Assembly: GCF_905404315.1 (NCBI RefSeq)
Contig: NC_066310.1
Location: 1,116,001-1,180,000, forward strand
Direction of reading: 5' to 3'
Length of the DNA: 64,000 bases
Origin: Leptidea sinapis
Lineage: Eukaryota; Arthropoda; Insecta; Lepidoptera; Pieridae
Shown: positions 21,916 through 34,014 of the stretch, in pieces
Layout: each line of letters begins with the position of its first letter
Position numbering within the stretch: position 1 is the stretch's first letter
The notes under the pieces: model-generated
The model's input: the letters and a program-made list of their open reading frames with translations, nothing else
Told to the model about the DNA's origin: nothing
The model's database searches: none
Translations under genes and position numbers: made by a program

Positions 21916-23904
21916 ATATACGAATGTATAAAAAACGTGTTTGTTTCAGCTGAGACGTGTAATTTTGAGCGATACTGCAGGTATAGGATACAGGTATGGC
22001 GGAAGCCGAAATAATTCAGTCTACAAGGTCTGCAGCTTGCGACGTTTGCCCCTCGGGTATTGTGTAGATTGTCACTAAAAAGGAAACTTAAATATAAAGT
22101 TAAATTAATAAAAATCTATATTGAATGAATCTACGAACACTTTATTAAAAACAAATGCAAACCACACCAAAAGCAAACCACACCAAACATTATAAAAAAA
22201 AATTGCTCGCTTAGAACAAAATACCAAATTAAAAAAATACAATACTATTGTCAAGAAATATATTCAAAATCAATTTAAAATAGAAATAATAATAGGTTGT
22301 GGAAAAGTTTCGTCGCATGAGCAATTGTAGCAGGTTATTCTGTTGGATTCATTAGACTCTCTAATATACGTGCTATGAAATCAACACAGTAATTTACTAC
22401 AACAACAGAATAACAATAACTATTCTGACCATTGAAACATTGTATTGATCCTATATAAAGCACAATTTCGCATGTAGGTATATTACTGAATGCAGTTTCA
22501 ATAGCAGCATTGTATGTGTCGAGTAAAGCACGAAACGGTAGGCACGAGGCAACATGCTAGCTTACGTACGGTGTATTGTTACAAAGGTTATTCTCTAGCT
22601 CAATAATATTAACTTTACCGAGTCAAGTTATACGCGGACAGCGGTTACTTAATATCATTATAGAATAAACACAACTTCTCAATTTAGAACTTGTTTAATA
22701 ATTTCTTAAGCCTAAAAATCGCAAGAATGGGTCTGATTTCTAAGTGAAATCAGTTAGGTTGCACGAATAGTTGATTTTATCCTTATTTTAAAAACAATAG
22801 CTTCTTATCTAAATTTATAAATGGGCTCACTGTAGCGTAAAAACACCAAAAATATCGTTTCTCTTTTGAGTATAATTTCAGTAAAAATTGTCCAAGTTTA
22901 AGCAAGTTTGAGTCCTGTAGCCCTAATATACCTCATTTGAGTCATGTAGGTATCAATCGGGTGCCGCGTTATGCTTTCACAAATAAGCATCATTAAGACT
23001 CTAGCTATGACACATCCATTTAATGTATATCATTAACTTTAACAATGGAACAAAAAATATATAGCAGGAAAATACACTCTCAGAGTACGGCCACAAGATG
23101 GCGCTAGTTAGTATTGCATGTCGACTTGCAATTAGTTGTAATGGTTGGGAAACCATTATTATACATTTGACTGTGATTCCACTTTTGAGCGGATTATATT
23201 GTGAAGACTGAGTTATAACTTCAGCTAAACAGTAATAACAATTTGGATATAAGCGACGATACTCGCTACCGCGTGTGGCTTGGTGCAAACCACAGAACTG
23301 GTCAGCTGTATTGTTCCTGTGGCCGGCATCACAGCGAGCACACCGATCTCAATGCGCAGCTCCACACACAAATCAATGATTAGTCGGTGATTTTGTTAAT
23401 CAATTATAGCCAGACACAAAATTCACTGTTTAGACTTCAGTTGCGATGGTTGCAACTTGCTTGTTGGAGCTCCATGTTGATTCGTTCACCGTTCACTTAA
23501 CTTGCCAATGAAGTATGCAAAGTGTTGTCAGATTTGCGAAGTTGGTGTATCTGGCAACTTTATTTCATTATTTTTAATGACCGTTGAGCTTGAGCACTGA
23601 TATTTATCTAAAAAAATATAATGGGAATAAGTTCCTACTCAGATTAATGATTATTTTAATAGCATTAATATATTTATATTTTAAGTAGTTATTGCGTTAT
23701 GCTTATGGTTTCAGTTCCATTTTTTTACACTACTAGTAATTGTGGATACCTTTAATTCACTGGTTATAATTATATTTACTTTTATTTGTATTTTATAAAT
23801 AAAATAAATCAGATCCAAACCGCATTCGTCGCATCACTGCTCTTCGAGAACACTTCCCTTAATGCCTCGTCTAGTATCGGAATATTATAACCACTTGTTT
23901 GTTT
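21916..23904. other. No gene seen; 17-bp direct repeat at 22155
   Basis: GCAAACCACACCAAAA occurs twice in tandem near 22155-22190. Nothing else is identified. The reverse frame at 23001-23288 has no recognisable domain. Confidence 0.5.
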
Positions 23905-24040
23905 TTTTATATGGAAAAGAAGGACACTAAATACAATGGAGGACAATAATAATATGGGTCACCTGATGTTAAGTTATCACCGCCGCCCACATTTTCTTGT
24001 CCCATGTCGTATCGTCCCGGAAGAACCACACAAGCAAGCA
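23905..24040 (-). mobile_element. LINE-J 3' tail, reverse
   Basis: It starts TTTTTTATATGGAAAAGAAG, includes GGGTCACCTGATGTTAAG and CACCGCCGCCCACATTTTCT, then ATGTCGTATCGTCCCGGAAG. This corresponds to the LINE-J 3' UTR and the last codons (PGRYDMG region). The region between is shortened. Confidence 0.7.
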
Positions 24041-25448
24041 TTTTTAAATTGATTTTTATTTTTTCTTATTTTCGTTTTTATGTTGATTTTTATTTTGGTA
24101 ATAATTTAAAATAAATCATTAGAATTTACTTGTATTGCGATTTGTAGTTTATGTACAAATTTAATATAGTTTTATTCAGTTATAAATTTGTTATCGACTG
24201 GCTCATACTCCAGAAGCGATTGTAGGGGCTACTAGAAGCTAGTGCTACATTGATATTAGAGACAGTTGACAGTGCAGATAATAATTGGTAAACAATATCT
24301 TTTTTTCAATCACGAATAATAAATCTACAAGTTAATTATAAGGTAAAGTCGATGCATTATAAGATTTTTTTGGAGATAATAAACTTTAGGTCATATTTTA
24401 AAAAGATTATTCCAATTATTTTATTACTTCGATGTGTACGACTCATATTATGCTTGCTGCCATAGCATTGCAGTGGCGACGTCGTAAGACGGGTCGTTAC
24501 GTTCTAGTACTGCAAGTCATAGCTCATTCGTTTTGCTTGGGAAGGCTTATGCCTGCTTGATCCTGACATCGAGGACTTTGGTTTTTATTGGCTCCCTGCT
24601 TATTTCTTAACAATTCCCATATAACTTATTATTATGTCAATTGTATGATAATTCAAAATAGCTGTAAATCAGACATCTTCGAATAAGTCCTATTTCATAG
24701 ACGATATATATTCATGATGGCGTCGGTAATAACCCTAATGAATACGTATAATTTGATACAAGCAATAAATGAATAATAAAGAGTTTTGTACGTGCCGATG
24801 GCGAGGTTCTGTATCGCCAGGTGTCCGGCTATCGGTCGGTGTGCGCATGCGCTGCTTGTAACGCAACCACTGATACTATTATCTAATGACGTGGGATGAA
24901 CAAGCCTATAAACATTTAAAACCTGATATCCTTTCTTATTTTTTTTACATTATGTACCACAGTTATACGGATTCACGACTATCCGGACTACCAACCGTGA
25001 CCAATTACATACCTACAAGTCATCGAATTTATGCTAGTACTATATTTTTGTCGGAACTGGTACTACCCTGCCTTATGTGAATGTGGAATGCTGATAAGCC
25101 ATCTCATGAAAAACCACTTCATAGCTCTCCAGTGTTTGAAAAACAAACAGTGATATTGTGAGTTTACAACAGATGAAAAGTGTCTTACGTCAAATGACAA
25201 TTACCGAATATTTTATACAAAATTAGACTTATTATTTCATTTCATAATTACCACATGAAAATTACCAAATACACAGTGTAAATAAGATAAACATTGATTT
25301 TAGTTTATAAGTATTTCTTGTTTTTAATAAACACATCATTGTGTATTGCGTATTATGCACAAAAGCCACTTTTCTTCATACATTCGATTATCCAGATTTT
25401 TGATTATCCGAATGCCTCACGAAAACCATTAGTTCGGTTAATCGAGTT
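24041..25448. other. No gene seen
   Basis: AT-rich. The frames at 24886-25080 and 25294-25440 have no domain; the latter runs into LINE-J. Confidence 0.55.
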
Positions 25449-25810
25449 TTATTTTTTATGGAAAAGGAGGACAAACGAGCGTACGGGTCACCTGGTGTTA
25501 AGTGATCACCGCCGCCCACATTCTCTTACAACACCAGAGGAATCACAGGAGCGTTGCCGGTCTTTAAGGAAGGTGTACGCGCTTTTTTTGAAGGTACCCA
25601 TGCCGTATCGTCCCGGAAACATCGCACAAGGAAACTCGTTCCACAGCTTTGTAGTACATGGGAGAAAGCTCCTTGAAAACCGCACTGTGGAGGACCGCCA
25701 CACATCCAGATGTTGGGGATGATATACTAACATGTGACGTGTCGTGCGAAGGTGGAATTCGGCGGCAGGAATCAAGTGAAACAGCTCTTCGGAACACTGC
25801 CCATGATAAA
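25449..25810 (-). pseudogene. LINE-J C-terminus and 3' end, reverse
   Basis: On the - strand the frame from 25775 reads IPAAEFHLRTTRHMLVYHPQ, HLDVWRSSTVRFSRSFLPCT, KLWNEFPCAMFPGRYGMGTF and KKSAYTFLKDRQRSCDSSGV. It is followed by the 3' UTR and the end at 25449 (TTTTTTATGGAAAAGGAGGA on the + strand). This is the best-preserved LINE-J C-terminus here, with an open frame of 89 codons. Upstream of ECSEELF the reverse transcriptase is missing, so it is a 5'-truncated insertion. Confidence 0.8.
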
Positions 25811-25854
25811 TGCGATAATAATAATAGTTTCTACTGTATTATGAATGAATGAAT

Positions 25855-26230
25855 GAGTGAACTTGATGGTAAGTGATCACTGCTTCTCGTATGCATACGT
25901 GGTATTATAGTACGTAATTGACAGATAGAGTAGGTATATTGTATATACTCTCTTGCAACATTAAAGTAATCACACGGGGCTTCTACGTGTACATTGACTT
26001 TTTTAAGGTATTCATATCGCATCGATCTGGAAAAAAAGAAATTTCATAATGTGATTCCTTGAAATCTGGAATGCCACACATCCATCTGAATTCCTTCGTA
26101 GTAGGTACTGCACCATATTCTGGTGAAGATGATGTTCAAGTTTTCAAAGAGTTGTGGGACGGTGGAATCCAGTGGCAGGTATCAGGTTAAACAGGTATTT
26201 GCAGCGCTCTCCGTGATGAATGCGGTGGAC
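25855..26230 (-). pseudogene. Second, diverged LINE-J C-terminus, reverse
   Basis: The same order of blocks repeats with more divergence. TGATGGTAAGTGATCACTGC is followed by CTTTTTTAAGGTATTCATAT, then TGGAATGCCACACATCCATC and GGTGGAATCCAGTGGCAGGT. These correspond to the 3' UTR, the KK(A/S) end, the HHLDVWR region and the IPAAEF region. It directly abuts the previous copy. Confidence 0.55.
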
Positions 26231-27583
26231 ACCAATACAGGGTAAAATGCATTAAAAGGACTCAAATAAAATATTCCAAGCATAAATGAGCTTGAATAAA
26301 AGAGGTTATCCAAATGAAAAATAAGAAGGTTCTAGAACATTAATATTTTTTAGCATCATCCCACGTTAAAATGTCGTCACAGGTGACAAATAGCCAGCGA
26401 ATAATTAATGATTTAATATTAATTGGAATTCCAAACGGCAGACGTAAAGCAACTCGTTAATATGGTGGATATGTACACCAATCAATATATTGCACTTCAT
26501 CGGCAAGTCTTTTTTAACTTAACTTACAACATTTATATTACCTTTTTATTTATTATTCCCGACCAACGCAAATAGAAAACCGTATTAGAGTTTGTATGTG
26601 TGTCTGCAGATGCGTGCGAAGGTGTTTTATTTTAATATTTTATACATTTTAATATATATATTTCTTTAGTTAATCAGCAATATTATAATTGTAATCGTAA
26701 ATACTAGTGTTTATTGTGTAGATAAAGTACACAGGTGAAACCGACGTGAACGCTCGAATAAACATAATATTTAATTCAAGTGCTTATTTGAAGTGAGTAT
26801 TATCTGAAGATTATCTACGCAAGGGCTATCATTACCCGTTAGTTACAGCTATATCAAATGTCACTGTATAATTGTGTATGTACCTACACAGGATGGTATA
26901 GTATTTAATATGTATATATGACTAGTATCGCCATTGCTGTTATCGATTGAGTTACGGAGAATGTTACAGCTTAACGACCATTATCTTTATTCAATAGTAA
27001 CCCAGAAATTTCTTCAAGATAGATTGTTCCCAAAAAAATTAATTTTAATCATTTTAACCGATCGTTATGCTGATCTACTAACAAAAAATTAATATTAAGT
27101 ATTGGAAAAGAACTGTCAATTACCTAATACCTGGTTACATTTACGAACTGCCCAATATGCTGAAAGAAATGTACATAAATACCACGAAAATTAAAACACG
27201 CTTTAAAAGAAAGACGCTTCCTAAAAAAAATGGGTTATATGAAATGAATGGCTCTCTGTCCCCAGATAAACCCATGAGGTTTTCATGGTACTTATTTGAT
27301 AAAAAGGCTACGTATTTGTTCTGTATTGGCAAATAAACTAAAAAATATTTTTCAACCATTTTTGGTTGTGTGTATTTTTATTTGTATGAAATTTTCAGAA
27401 AAGCGTCAATTGATTTGGAAATAAATTTTGCCGTATTGAAATACAGATTCTGGATTTATTAACGAATGATCAAATCTCAACTCGGAATCCAATATTTACC
27501 GCAACCATTAGCAGCTGTAGAACTATCTAGATTTTTACCAGCGAAAGTGATGAGGCGAGCAACACTTTCACCTGAGCATCACT
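26231..27583. other. No gene seen
   Basis: AT-rich. The reverse frame at 27141-27359 has no recognisable domain. Confidence 0.55.
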
Positions 27584-28245
27584 TCAACCGTTAACGTCCA
27601 CTGCACAAAAAACTGCCGCAAGGATTTCCACGACCATCGGCGCTGCGCTGCCCTCGTGGAACCTATTCCGCGCGAATCTTGATTGATCTTGAGCAGACCA
27701 ATAGTTCAGGGGGGGGGCAACCAACACTGCATCTTTCTGTAAATGGTCGCGATTCGAGGACCTATCTACCACAACGGCATATGTCATTAGAAGTATGTCC
27801 TCTGCTATGTCGGTGACTTTGGTTCTCCTACGTATATCATTTCTAATTTGACCTCGTAAGGAAACTCCATGCATAACCCTATCCATAGAGACACTGTGGT
27901 ATTTCGACCTAGGATTAGATGCGACGTGTGACCTCTTTCGCAAAGTAGGTCCCGTCTAATTTGATTATTTTTCCATGATAGAGGTACTCATCAACAACTT
28001 CGAGAGTACAGTTCCCAACTGTTACAGGTATATTTGAAACATGGACATTTGACATGGACAAGATGAAGACCATGAATCGCTGCCCATCGGAGTTGGATTC
28101 GAGGAGTGACCTCCTTCGCGATCTTTTCAACCATGAATTGGACCTCCTAACTAGATTATTTCTTCAAGGTTTTATTGACAATTTTGAAAGTACAGTTCCC
28201 AAGGGAACTCCCAGTTACGGATAATGTGCGACGTGGACATTATAC
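27584..28245 (-). pseudogene. RTE-type LINE reverse transcriptase C-terminal remnant
   Basis: On the - strand, from 28130, the text reads MSNVHVSNIPVTVGNCTLEV, VDEYLYHGKIIKLDGTYFAK and EVTRRI. This matches the xDEYxYLGxxIxLgxxNFxKEVxRRI block of RTE reverse transcriptases. The next frame gives MDRVMHGVSLRGQIRNDIRR and RTKVTDIAEDI (the AMLGVSLRDRIRNEEIRRRTKVTDI block). The end, near 27600-27660, contains a frame-shifted form of the WxSLEEAxVQQWT terminus. Between 27920-28050 and 28097-28245 the DEYxYxG coding part appears twice, so the copy also carries an internal duplication. Confidence 0.75.
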
Positions 28246-28389
28246 CTGATCTTCGTAATATCATCAGCATAATTACAGTCGTCAAACCTGCACGCGGTAC
28301 GATTCGTGATTACTCTAGCAAACAGCTTGTATACATGGCTCAGAATTATCGGGCTGAAGTAAGCCTGATAAACTCTACCAACCAAAATC

Positions 28390-28576
28390 TGGTCGGCACT
28401 GTGATTGTGATCACCAATGTGAGACTAAAGATGTCAAGTCTCACTACACCAGTAGTTAAATTAGTTGCGGCGCCCTTCAAACCGAAACACTAATAGTACA
28501 TGCACACTGCGGCAGAAAAAGCACCGCTGTGGTACTGATCTAACCGGAATCTTTTGCAAAAAAGGCCCACACTGGT
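28390..28576 (-). repeat. Repeat A copy, diverged and partial, reverse
   Basis: Recognisable blocks: GTGAGACTAAAGATGTCAAG, TAGTTGCGGCGCCCTTCAAA, CCGAAACACTAAT, GTGGTACTGATCTAACCGGA and GGCCCACACTGGTA. The stem-loop half is lost. Confidence 0.65.
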
Positions 28577-29087
28577 AGAATTTTTGTTTCATCGTGCGTT
28601 AGGAGCGTTATTTCAACCGCATCTTTTAATCTTGCGGTAATCTTCCGTTTAGATCAGAAAGTTATAGTAGATGAGGACAAACTGTGTGTGGGAGACCTGA
28701 TATTAAGTGACTTCTCTTGTATTTGTATGTGATAAAGTGATAAAGGTTCATACAACATGAACAGCTGATGTGTTCGCTCGTCTATCTACGGTCGAGCCGT
28801 ACACGAGGCGGGCGCACGTCGCCCAGTACTCGGTAGGTTATGTTCGCGTGTCGCGTAACATGAAGGCTTCATAATATCTAATTGTTATAGGCGGGATCGC
28901 GTGACCAATCTTATAAACACATTCGTATATATCGTGTCTACTATAATATTGTTTGTTGCGTTTGCTCAAGAAACTTTGTGCTCACACAGTTTCTTGGGAT
29001 TGATTTCTATGAGTCCATCAATTTATAGTCTTCTAGTCTATTTAGATACAAAACCAAAATGTTTATGTTATGTGTTAATTAGGCATC
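28577..29087. other. No gene seen
   Basis: A weak LINE-J 3' UTR-like text (GACCTGATATTAAGTGACTT) lies near 28700. Otherwise nothing is supported. Confidence 0.45.
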
Positions 29088-29640
29088 AATGTGCCTTGCC
29101 TTCAGCGCCGATGGGAACGCTACGTCTTGACAATATAACGTTGTCACTATGCGTAGCACTCCGGCTAGGTATAAAACTGGACCACAAAAAATGATAAATG
29201 AACCACATCAATGTAGATGTGGTGTTCAGGTAGATGCTCTTGGGCGTCACGGGTTATCCTGCCTAAAATCGGCAGGCCGTATCAGTCGTCACGCCAACAT
29301 TATTGAACTCATCCACAGGGCATTTGCCGCTTTTAATATACCTGCTATTTTAAGGCTAAATAGTATTACCCGCCGCGATGGCAAGCGTCCTGATGGAATG
29401 ACGCTGGTAGCTTGGGCACGGGAAAGGGCGCTGGTGTGGGACGCAACTTTCGTCGACACTCTGGCTATTTCTCATGTCCAAGTTACGTCAGTTGGTGCTG
29501 GAAACTGCTGATTCGACTACCGAAAATAAAAGTCACAAATATATAGATCTTAGACAGATACTTTTGATATACTTGGCCTATGGGTGCCTACAGATAGATA
29601 AATTGTGCTATATTTGCGACTCAACAGTGCTACTAGAAGC
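29088..29640 (+). pseudogene. HGLSC-type retroelement C-terminal protein, frameshifted
   Basis: The first frame reads LPSAPMGTLRLDNITLSLCV followed by ALRLG. A frameshift near 29165 moves the match to INEPHQCRCGVQVDALGRHG, LSCLKSAGRISRHANIIEL, DGKRPDGMTLVAWARERALV and WDATFVDTLAISHV. This is a protein segment found widely in invertebrate retroelement-like proteins: a CxC...H.LSC...H zinc-like knot followed by KRPDGxTxxxW...WDxTxxDTLAxSH. The RPD..WD spacing recalls a PD-(D/E)xK nuclease fold; that is inference. After a second frameshift near 29505, ADSTTENKSHKYIDLRQ continues the family pattern to about 29640. Confidence 0.65.
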
Positions 29641-30260
29641 TTAGGCTCATGTTTTTTATTAAACAGTAATCTTAGTACATTTTCATGTAGTGATGATGTT
29701 TACTAGTTATGTAATCACTTTGTAAAGCTGCAAGAAACCAAAAAACGTTTTTGAAATACATAGGACAAGTAATATATTATCAAAAAAACAAGTAAAAAGT
29801 TCTTCTTTATGTGGCTTAAAAGACAACAACTAAATCAAAAGATTGATATTATGAGTCGGCTCGTATCACACATATTAATCTGCGTATTAAAGTAAGACGC
29901 AAGAACAATCAAACATAACTTATATTGCTATTTCCTAAATATAAAATAGTTTCATTATGCAACAGTTGTAAGAAGTGTCAAAAAATGTGAGTGTCGTGGC
30001 TTGTCGACGCCACAAGCGTTTTATGACCTAGTTATACAACGTGATGCATACAATAATTTTTCAACGACTAGGTTATTAAATTTACTAATAAGCAAACAAA
30101 TACCATAAATTTTCGAGTTGCCGCTTAAATAGGCGTGGTTTTATTTTTTCTTTAATGAATGGCAAAGATACAACCAATTGCAGTATCTTGGCAAATTATT
30201 CTAACGACTAAATTTTTTTCTATAGTTGACATTAAAATGTTTAGTGTCCAACTCTCCAGT
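29641..30260. other. No gene seen
   Basis: AT-rich sequence without supported features. Confidence 0.55.
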
Positions 30261-30548
30261 CACCAGTGGGAGGCTCCTTTGCACAGGATGCCGGCTAGAT
30301 TATGGGTACCAAAACAGCGCCTATTTCTGCCGTGAAGCAGTAATGTGTAAGCATACTGTGTTTTGGTCAGAAGGGCGCCGTAGCTAGTGAAATTACTGGG
30401 CAAATGAGACTTTGTGCAATTGTAGTGCCCCTCAGAATTATTGGGTCTTTCAAGAATCCTGAGCGGTTCTGCATTGTAATCGGTAGGGCGTATCAATTAC
30501 CAACAGCTGAACGTCGGGCTCATCTCGTCCCTTATTTTTATAAAAAAA
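30261..30548 (+). repeat. Repeat A copy, near full length
   Basis: It starts CACCAGTGGGAGGCTCCTTT and GCACAGGATGCCGGCTAGAT and ends CTCGTCCCTTATTTTTATAA followed by A. The AACATCTT..GACGAGCG block between GAGACTT and GTGCAATTGTAG is deleted. Frames on both strands across it are repeat translations. Confidence 0.85.
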
Positions 30549-31004
30549 GTGTAGTCAATAAAGTATGTACCTACTTAAATTTACTAATCGTCTCTGTATA
30601 CATGACAGATAAACGTAGAGGCGTAGAAAAATACATACTGTATTCACAGCAAACCAGATATTGTTAATTACTATGTCGATGAATACCTCGCTAGCTGGTG
30701 TAGATACCCCGGTGGTGTTCACTCAGTACCCCGCCCCATACAAATAATAACAATAGAATATCGTAAATGTCATCCGTTCACGATTAATACTGCACCTTCC
30801 GCAACAAAGCGGCCGTAAAACTTAAACATTGTGTGCTTTGCGTGAATTGGAACGTTTCTCAAACTTATACTTCTATGGTAAGCCATAGATTATGATAATT
30901 GAATAATATTTCCTGTTAATTCCATTATGTATTAGATTTATCATTAATATTCTAATCGTGTTTATTTTCTGAGTAACACAGTAACAACAATACCTCCGGT
31001 TCGG
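30549..31004. other. No gene seen
   Basis: AT-rich sequence without supported features. Confidence 0.55.
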
Positions 31005-31145
31005 TCTTATAGAAGAGGAGGACAAAAGATCAAACATAAGGGTCACTTGATAGTTAGTGTGTGACCGCGGCCCGTACTCTCTTGTAACACCAGAGGAATC
31101 ACAAGGAGCGTTGCCGATCTTAAAAAGTGTCGTATAAATGTTCTT
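31005..31145 (-). mobile_element. LINE-J 3' tail, reverse
   Basis: AGAAGAGGAGGACAAAAGAT, GGGTCACTTGATAGTTAGTG, CTTGTAACACCAGAGGAATC and GGAGCGTTGCCGATCTTAAA follow the LINE-J 3' order on the - strand. Only UTR and the last few codons remain. Confidence 0.7.
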
Positions 31146-31174
31146 ATAAATAATAGTAACTTTAGACAGTTCAC

Positions 31175-31428
31175 ACATTGTCTAGCCCCGAATTATGCAT
31201 AGCCTACCTCCTAAGCTAGAGGTCCCAGGTTCGAATTCCGGTAGGTGCAAGCATTTATATGATGAATATGGATGATTGTTTCCGAGTCATGGATTAATAA
31301 TGGAGTTTAAGTAAGTACATTGTATTAAATATATCATTGTCTTGCACATTATATTAAATATATCAATGCCTAATTTGGGGCAAGATAATTTGTGTAAAAG
31401 TATGTCAATATTGTTATTATTATTATAG
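31175..31428 (+). repeat. SINE C copy (tRNA-derived)
   Basis: AGCTAGAGGTCCCAGGTTCG followed by AATTCCGG supplies a B-box-like GGTTCGAATTCC. It is followed by GCAAGCATTTATATGATGAA, a GTTTCCGAGTCATGGAT body and a (TTATTA)n tail near 31412-31427. Related reverse copies are at 31980 and 52855. The A-box half is degraded. Confidence 0.6.
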
Positions 31429-31979
31429 TATGGGAAGGGCAGACAACGATATATTTAAAACAGTAACCATCCTGAAACATACATATATACATATTACAGT
31501 AACACGCAAGCTGTGTTATCCAGTTCCTGTGCGTCATCTCTCTAGGGCTACAAGCGCTCATCAACTTTGCCTTAAAAAAGTGTCGTACAAATGCTGGCAT
31601 GCGCTCTCCAATTCATAGGATGGTCTCATCATATAACCAAAACTTCCTTGACATTGACATACTAGAAACAAGAGTAGGTATCTTTAAGAAACTGATATTT
31701 AACAAGTTGCATAAAATAATTACGTAATATTTGACTAATATTGTTATATAATATGGACAAGTATTAATATGTATATTTGTATGATTCTATGTATATGTTA
31801 CATACATATACATAGAATTTTTAAAAACTTTGTGATAAGGTGATTTTAGTGAATTTATTTCTCCAACACAAATAAATAATCTGTGGATAACGTAGTTTAT
31901 TATACATATATATAATAAGAATTGTAATTATGAAGTAAGATGTCGTGTATAATTGTTTGTTGTTCCAAATAAAATAAAT
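31429..31979. other. No gene seen
   Basis: Short frames on both strands at 31370-31618 have no conclusive domain. Near 31500-31600 the + frame VRHLSRATSAHQLCLKKVSY with KCWHAL slightly recalls a LINE reverse-transcriptase end, but I cannot support it. Confidence 0.4.
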
Positions 31980-32110
31980 TATAGTAACATCCATGAATCG
32001 TAAACAAACATTAATGTAATACAGACGTTTGTACTTATCTGGGCTTGAACCCGGGACCGTTAGTAATTAGGGTCACAAACCACTGGTTTATATGAACATG
32101 GATATATAAG
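31980..32110 (-). repeat. SINE C copy, reverse
   Basis: ACATCCATGAATCGTAAACA and CTTGAACCCGGGACCGTTAG (the reverse of a GGGTTCAAGCCC B box) follow the SINE C order in reverse, ending GGTCACAAACCACTGG. Confidence 0.6.
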
Positions 32111-32726
32111 AGCTAAGAGCACATTTGTACGTGACGTGTGAGGGTCCCATAGAGAAACTCAAAGTGGTATCAAAATAAAAATAATATATTTTATACTAAG
32201 TTCATTTCAAACCGGAGTCACCATTGTCATTATTGAAGAACAATAAATTCAAGAGTGGAACATCTGCATTAAATATTCTTTGCTCGTAAAAAATGATTCA
32301 CGGAACGATAAAAACAGATCAACAGTAAAGTTGACATGAAGCGATAAACGCCAAAAAATATCATAAATTACAGAAGTAATACCTCTCAAAGACATGCGCT
32401 TGCACTTGCATGAACAACATCAGTTCGCGATCGTAAAAATTAAATTCGGAAATTCTTGAGCTGATTCCTGCCATTCTTTGAACTTTAAGGTTTATGTCGG
32501 CCGAGTGTGTCGCATTGTGAATATGATTCAACAAATAATAAATCATTGCGTCGTTTGAGAGCGAACTTTGAACAAAGACGTACCGATATTAAGAAAGGGA
32601 ACGATTAACCTCAAATATCCATACTTCTTTTTTGCGGTAATTATGTCGATATATTCTCGTAACGGAAGTATTTCTTTTATTGTTTAACATAAACAGCTTG
32701 AGTACTATTATTTTTGGCAATTCAAA
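32111..32726. other. No gene seen
   Basis: AT-rich. The reverse frame at 32361-32546 has no recognisable domain. Confidence 0.55.
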
Positions 32727-32893
32727 AATTGTGAGACTTAACATCTTGTGTCTCAAAGTGACGAGCGTATTTGTAATGCTGCTTAGCTTTGTGTTCAATC
32801 AATAAACCTAAGGCCAGCACTGTATTATTATAATGGACAGAGGTTATCTTTACCTACCATCAGGTGAACGACTTACTCCTCTCATCACTTTAT
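32727..32893 (+). repeat. Repeat A 3' half, degraded
   Basis: TGTGAGACTTAACATCTTGT, GTCTCAAAGTGACGAGCGTA, ATAATGGACAGAGGTTATCT, then ACCATCAGGTGAACGACTTA and CTCCTCTCATCAC. The stem-loop in between is lost. Confidence 0.6.
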
Positions 32894-32895
32894 AA

Positions 32896-33691
32896 CCGTC
32901 TTCAAAAAACCGTTTTTTTTTGGTTGTTACCTGAAAACTTTCGACTGGGTGAACCGATTTTGGTAATTCTTTTTTTTTAAAGCTGGTTCATCCCGTGTGG
33001 TCCCATTGTAATTTGGTCCAGATCTGACAATGGCATCCATGAGAAAACCATAAAAGTCTTAAATTTTCTATACATACGTATAGCAAAGTGGATGATAAAT
33101 TTACGAATAACTCAATATCGCGCCAACCGATTGTTTTTTTATTGGAAAGAATAAACTTCAAAGATAGTTTGGTTAGGTGCTGATTACGGAATCCATGACA
33201 AAGTAACGGAAATCTTCAATTCTAAGGAGCAAATAAACTATACTCGGCCTAATTTTTTTATGCTATCCGGATATTTAAGTCATCAACATAGTTATGGTCA
33301 AGTAACTGTCGTAGTCGAATATGATGATCAATGGGACTCCTTAACGACTTACAGTGAGGGTGCGATCTGTGACAGAATTTCTAACTGTCTGTAATCAAAT
33401 TTCATAGCACTTACGTTCATTGCTGCATTGAAAAATTTAGTATGTCTACACATATTTTGACAAATTGTTAGTAAGTGTACTTCAAATTCACTATAAATCT
33501 TAAAATAAAAAAAAAATAACAAAAAAACAACCAACTTCAAAAACACTATTCCAAAACAATAGATATAATGTGCACTAAAAAGTATAAAAATAATTGCGTA
33601 TTTTTATACAATATAATTAATTAAACTAATTCTAGTTACGATTATTGTAATTTATGGAGAACCTCGTCCTTTTTGAAGTCGGTTAAAAACT
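32896..33691. repeat. CCGACTTCAAAAA-terminus repeat, composite
   Basis: The left end AACCGTCTTCAAAAAACCG and the right end CCTTTTTGAAGTCGGTTAAAA (21 bases with its last A; core 20) face each other, with an additional inward terminus AACCAACTTCAAAAACAC near 33530. The body starts with ACCTGAAAACTTTCGACTGG, GTGAACCGATTTTGGTAATT and CCCGTGTGGTCCCATTGTAA. This is a very common lepidopteran interspersed repeat in my recollection, of uncertain class. It probably represents one element with an internal rearrangement or two adjacent copies. Confidence 0.55.
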
Positions 33692-34014
33692 ATATTGTGT
33701 CGATGTTGGCTCAGTTGGCTGACAGTTTGGTCGCTGTAGCGATGCTAGCGACAATCTAAGTGGAACCATAATAATAAAACAACAAAGCCGCTGTTTCTGC
33801 TCTGCTTTATATAACTCACACAACCAACACTTTGAACATAACTAAATACTTAAATCAGGCAAACTGGCGTCCGTTGTAGGAGCGACTAGCTTCAGGACTA
33901 TGGGAAATCCTTCATCATGGTGAGTTGGTTGAGGATACCGATTGAAAGTGAGTCTAGTAATTATATTTATATAGTTAAAATTGACTCACGAATATTTTTT
34001 TAAATTAAATAGAA
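33692..34014. other. No gene seen
   Basis: Near 33705 the text GTTGGCTCAGTTGGC is A-box-like but no B box follows, so no SINE is called. Confidence 0.45.

Noticed and set aside
31430..31618. LINE reverse-transcriptase end
   Set aside because: The few residues (KKVSYKCWHALSNS) are suggestive but too short. No other block of a family supports it.
33690..33780. Another repeat B copy
   Set aside because: Only GTTGGCTCAGTTGGC is similar, and neither the leader nor the B box is present.
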